The notes under the pieces are model-generated. The model saw nothing but the letters and a program-made list of their open reading frames with translations. It was not told the origin of the DNA and ran no database searches. From NCBI GenBank assembly GCA_005787665.1, contig SYAB01000355.1, positions 1-6,084 of the forward strand: DNA of 6,084 nucleotides, written 5' to 3'. The position numbers and the translations under genes were made by a program. How positions within the stretch are numbered: the first letter of the stretch is position 1; every line of letters begins with the position of its first letter. Source of the stretch: Actinomycetota bacterium (lineage in GTDB: Bacteria; Actinomycetota; Actinomycetes; Mycobacteriales; Mycobacteriaceae). Shown here one piece after another: positions 5,509 to 6,084 of the stretch.

Positions 5509-6084
5509 TCAGCGCAGCGGCCGCAGCACGAGGTTCAGGCCGTCGATCGGAATCGGCATACCCGCGAAGTCGTATTTCGGCGTGTAGCCCGGGTGCGGCA
5601 ACTCGAGGCGGTAGTTGCGCAGCACGCGGTGCATGACGGCCTTGATCTCCAACTGGCCGAACACCAGGCCGATGCATTTGTGGGCGCCACCGCCGAACGG
5701 GGCGAAGGCGTAGCGGTGGCGTTTGTGTTCCGAGCGCGGCTCGGCGAATCGGGACGGATCGAAGCGTTCCGGCGCGTCCCACAACTCCGGCAGCATGTGG
5801 TTCATGCCCGGCCAGAGGTTGATATTGGTGCCGGCGGGAATGTAGTGGCCCTGGATCGAGGTGTCCCGGACCGCGCGGCGGACGTTGAACGGCAGCGGGG
5901 TGACCATCCGCAGACACTCCTTGATCACCAGGTCGAAGGTTTCCAGTTTGTCCAGGGAGTCGATATCCAGCGGTCCGTCGCCGATCCGCTCGCCCTCCTC
6001 GCGGAGCCGGTCCTGCCACTCGGGATTGGCGGCCAGGTGGTAGGCCATGGTCGTCATGGTCGAGGAGGAGGTGTCGTGCGCCGC
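5509..6084 (-). CDS. Cytochrome P450, C-terminal half (5' end cut by window)
   Basis: A haem-thiolate monooxygenase; 191 residues are visible, about the last 40-45 percent of a normal P450. The frame is open to the window edge, so the ATG at 6057 is internal. Seen (window residues): the oxygen-activation I-helix AAHDTSSST at 1-9, the K-helix ExxR as E56-C-L-R59, PERF at 105-108, and the haem-binding loop FGGGAHKCIG at 130-139 with Cys137 as the iron ligand. The I-helix has Ala in place of the usual second Gly and His before the acid. These features and the C-terminal GLNLVLRPLR suggest the mycobacterial CYP136/CYP51 side of the superfamily, but I cannot assign a family number. Substrate unknown. 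It is on the opposite strand to the sulfur module and probably unrelated to it. Confidence 0.94.
   Translation of the reverse strand, partial: AAHDTSSSTMTTMAYHLAANPEWQDRLREEGERIGDGPLDIDSLDKLETFDLVIKECLRMVTPLPFNVRRAVRDTSIQGHYIPAGTNINLWPGMNHMLPELWDAPERFDPSRFAEPRSEHKRHRYAFAPFGGGAHKCIGLVFGQLEIKAVMHRVLRNYRLELPHPGYTPKYDFAGMPIPIDGLNLVLRPLR

Overview
The window is high-GC DNA with tightly packed genes and short gaps, and it reads as an actinobacterial, most likely mycobacterial, chromosome. Supporting signs are a FadE36-like aminoglycoside-phosphotransferase-fold protein, a P450 of mycobacterial style, a 41-residue Cys-rich protein of an actinobacterial type, and -10-only promoters. The genus is an inference; there is no rRNA or marker gene to fix it.

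Left block (1-3016, + strand): the end of a [NiFe]-hydrogenase maturation operon. hypD (5' truncated by the window edge) overlaps hypE by 8 bases, and hypE is followed after 3 bases by an APH-fold phosphotransferase. HypD and HypE help build the Fe(CN)2CO centre of [NiFe]-hydrogenase. The hydrogenase itself is not visible and presumably lies to the left. A long hairpin (3026-3085) closes this block and faces the next one.

Centre block (3090-5505): a compact divergent sulfur-stress module. Leftward runs a thioredoxin and then a 41-residue Cys/His-rich protein. Rightward run a rhodanese with a C-terminal two-helix membrane domain, a TauE/SafE-family exporter, and a CsoR-family repressor. The repressor has two conserved Cys but Gly where copper-sensing CsoR has its His ligand, so it looks like the persulfide sensor CstR. 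The 145-base divergent gap carries three near-palindromic TACCC(C)/(G)GGGTA sites whose centres are exactly 35 bases apart. A fourth copy sits at the end of the exporter gene just ahead of the repressor. The natural reading is one repressor controlling both arms and its own internal promoter in response to sulfane sulfur: the rhodanese handles the sulfur atom, the exporter removes sulfite or a related anion, and the thioredoxin reduces persulfidated thiols. No sulfide:quinone oxidoreductase or persulfide dioxygenase is present in the window.

Right block (5509-6084, - strand): the C-terminal half of a cytochrome P450, convergent with the repressor gene with only 3 bases between the two stop codons. 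No RNA genes, insertion sequences or CRISPR arrays were seen, and no gene-free stretch exceeds 300 bases.
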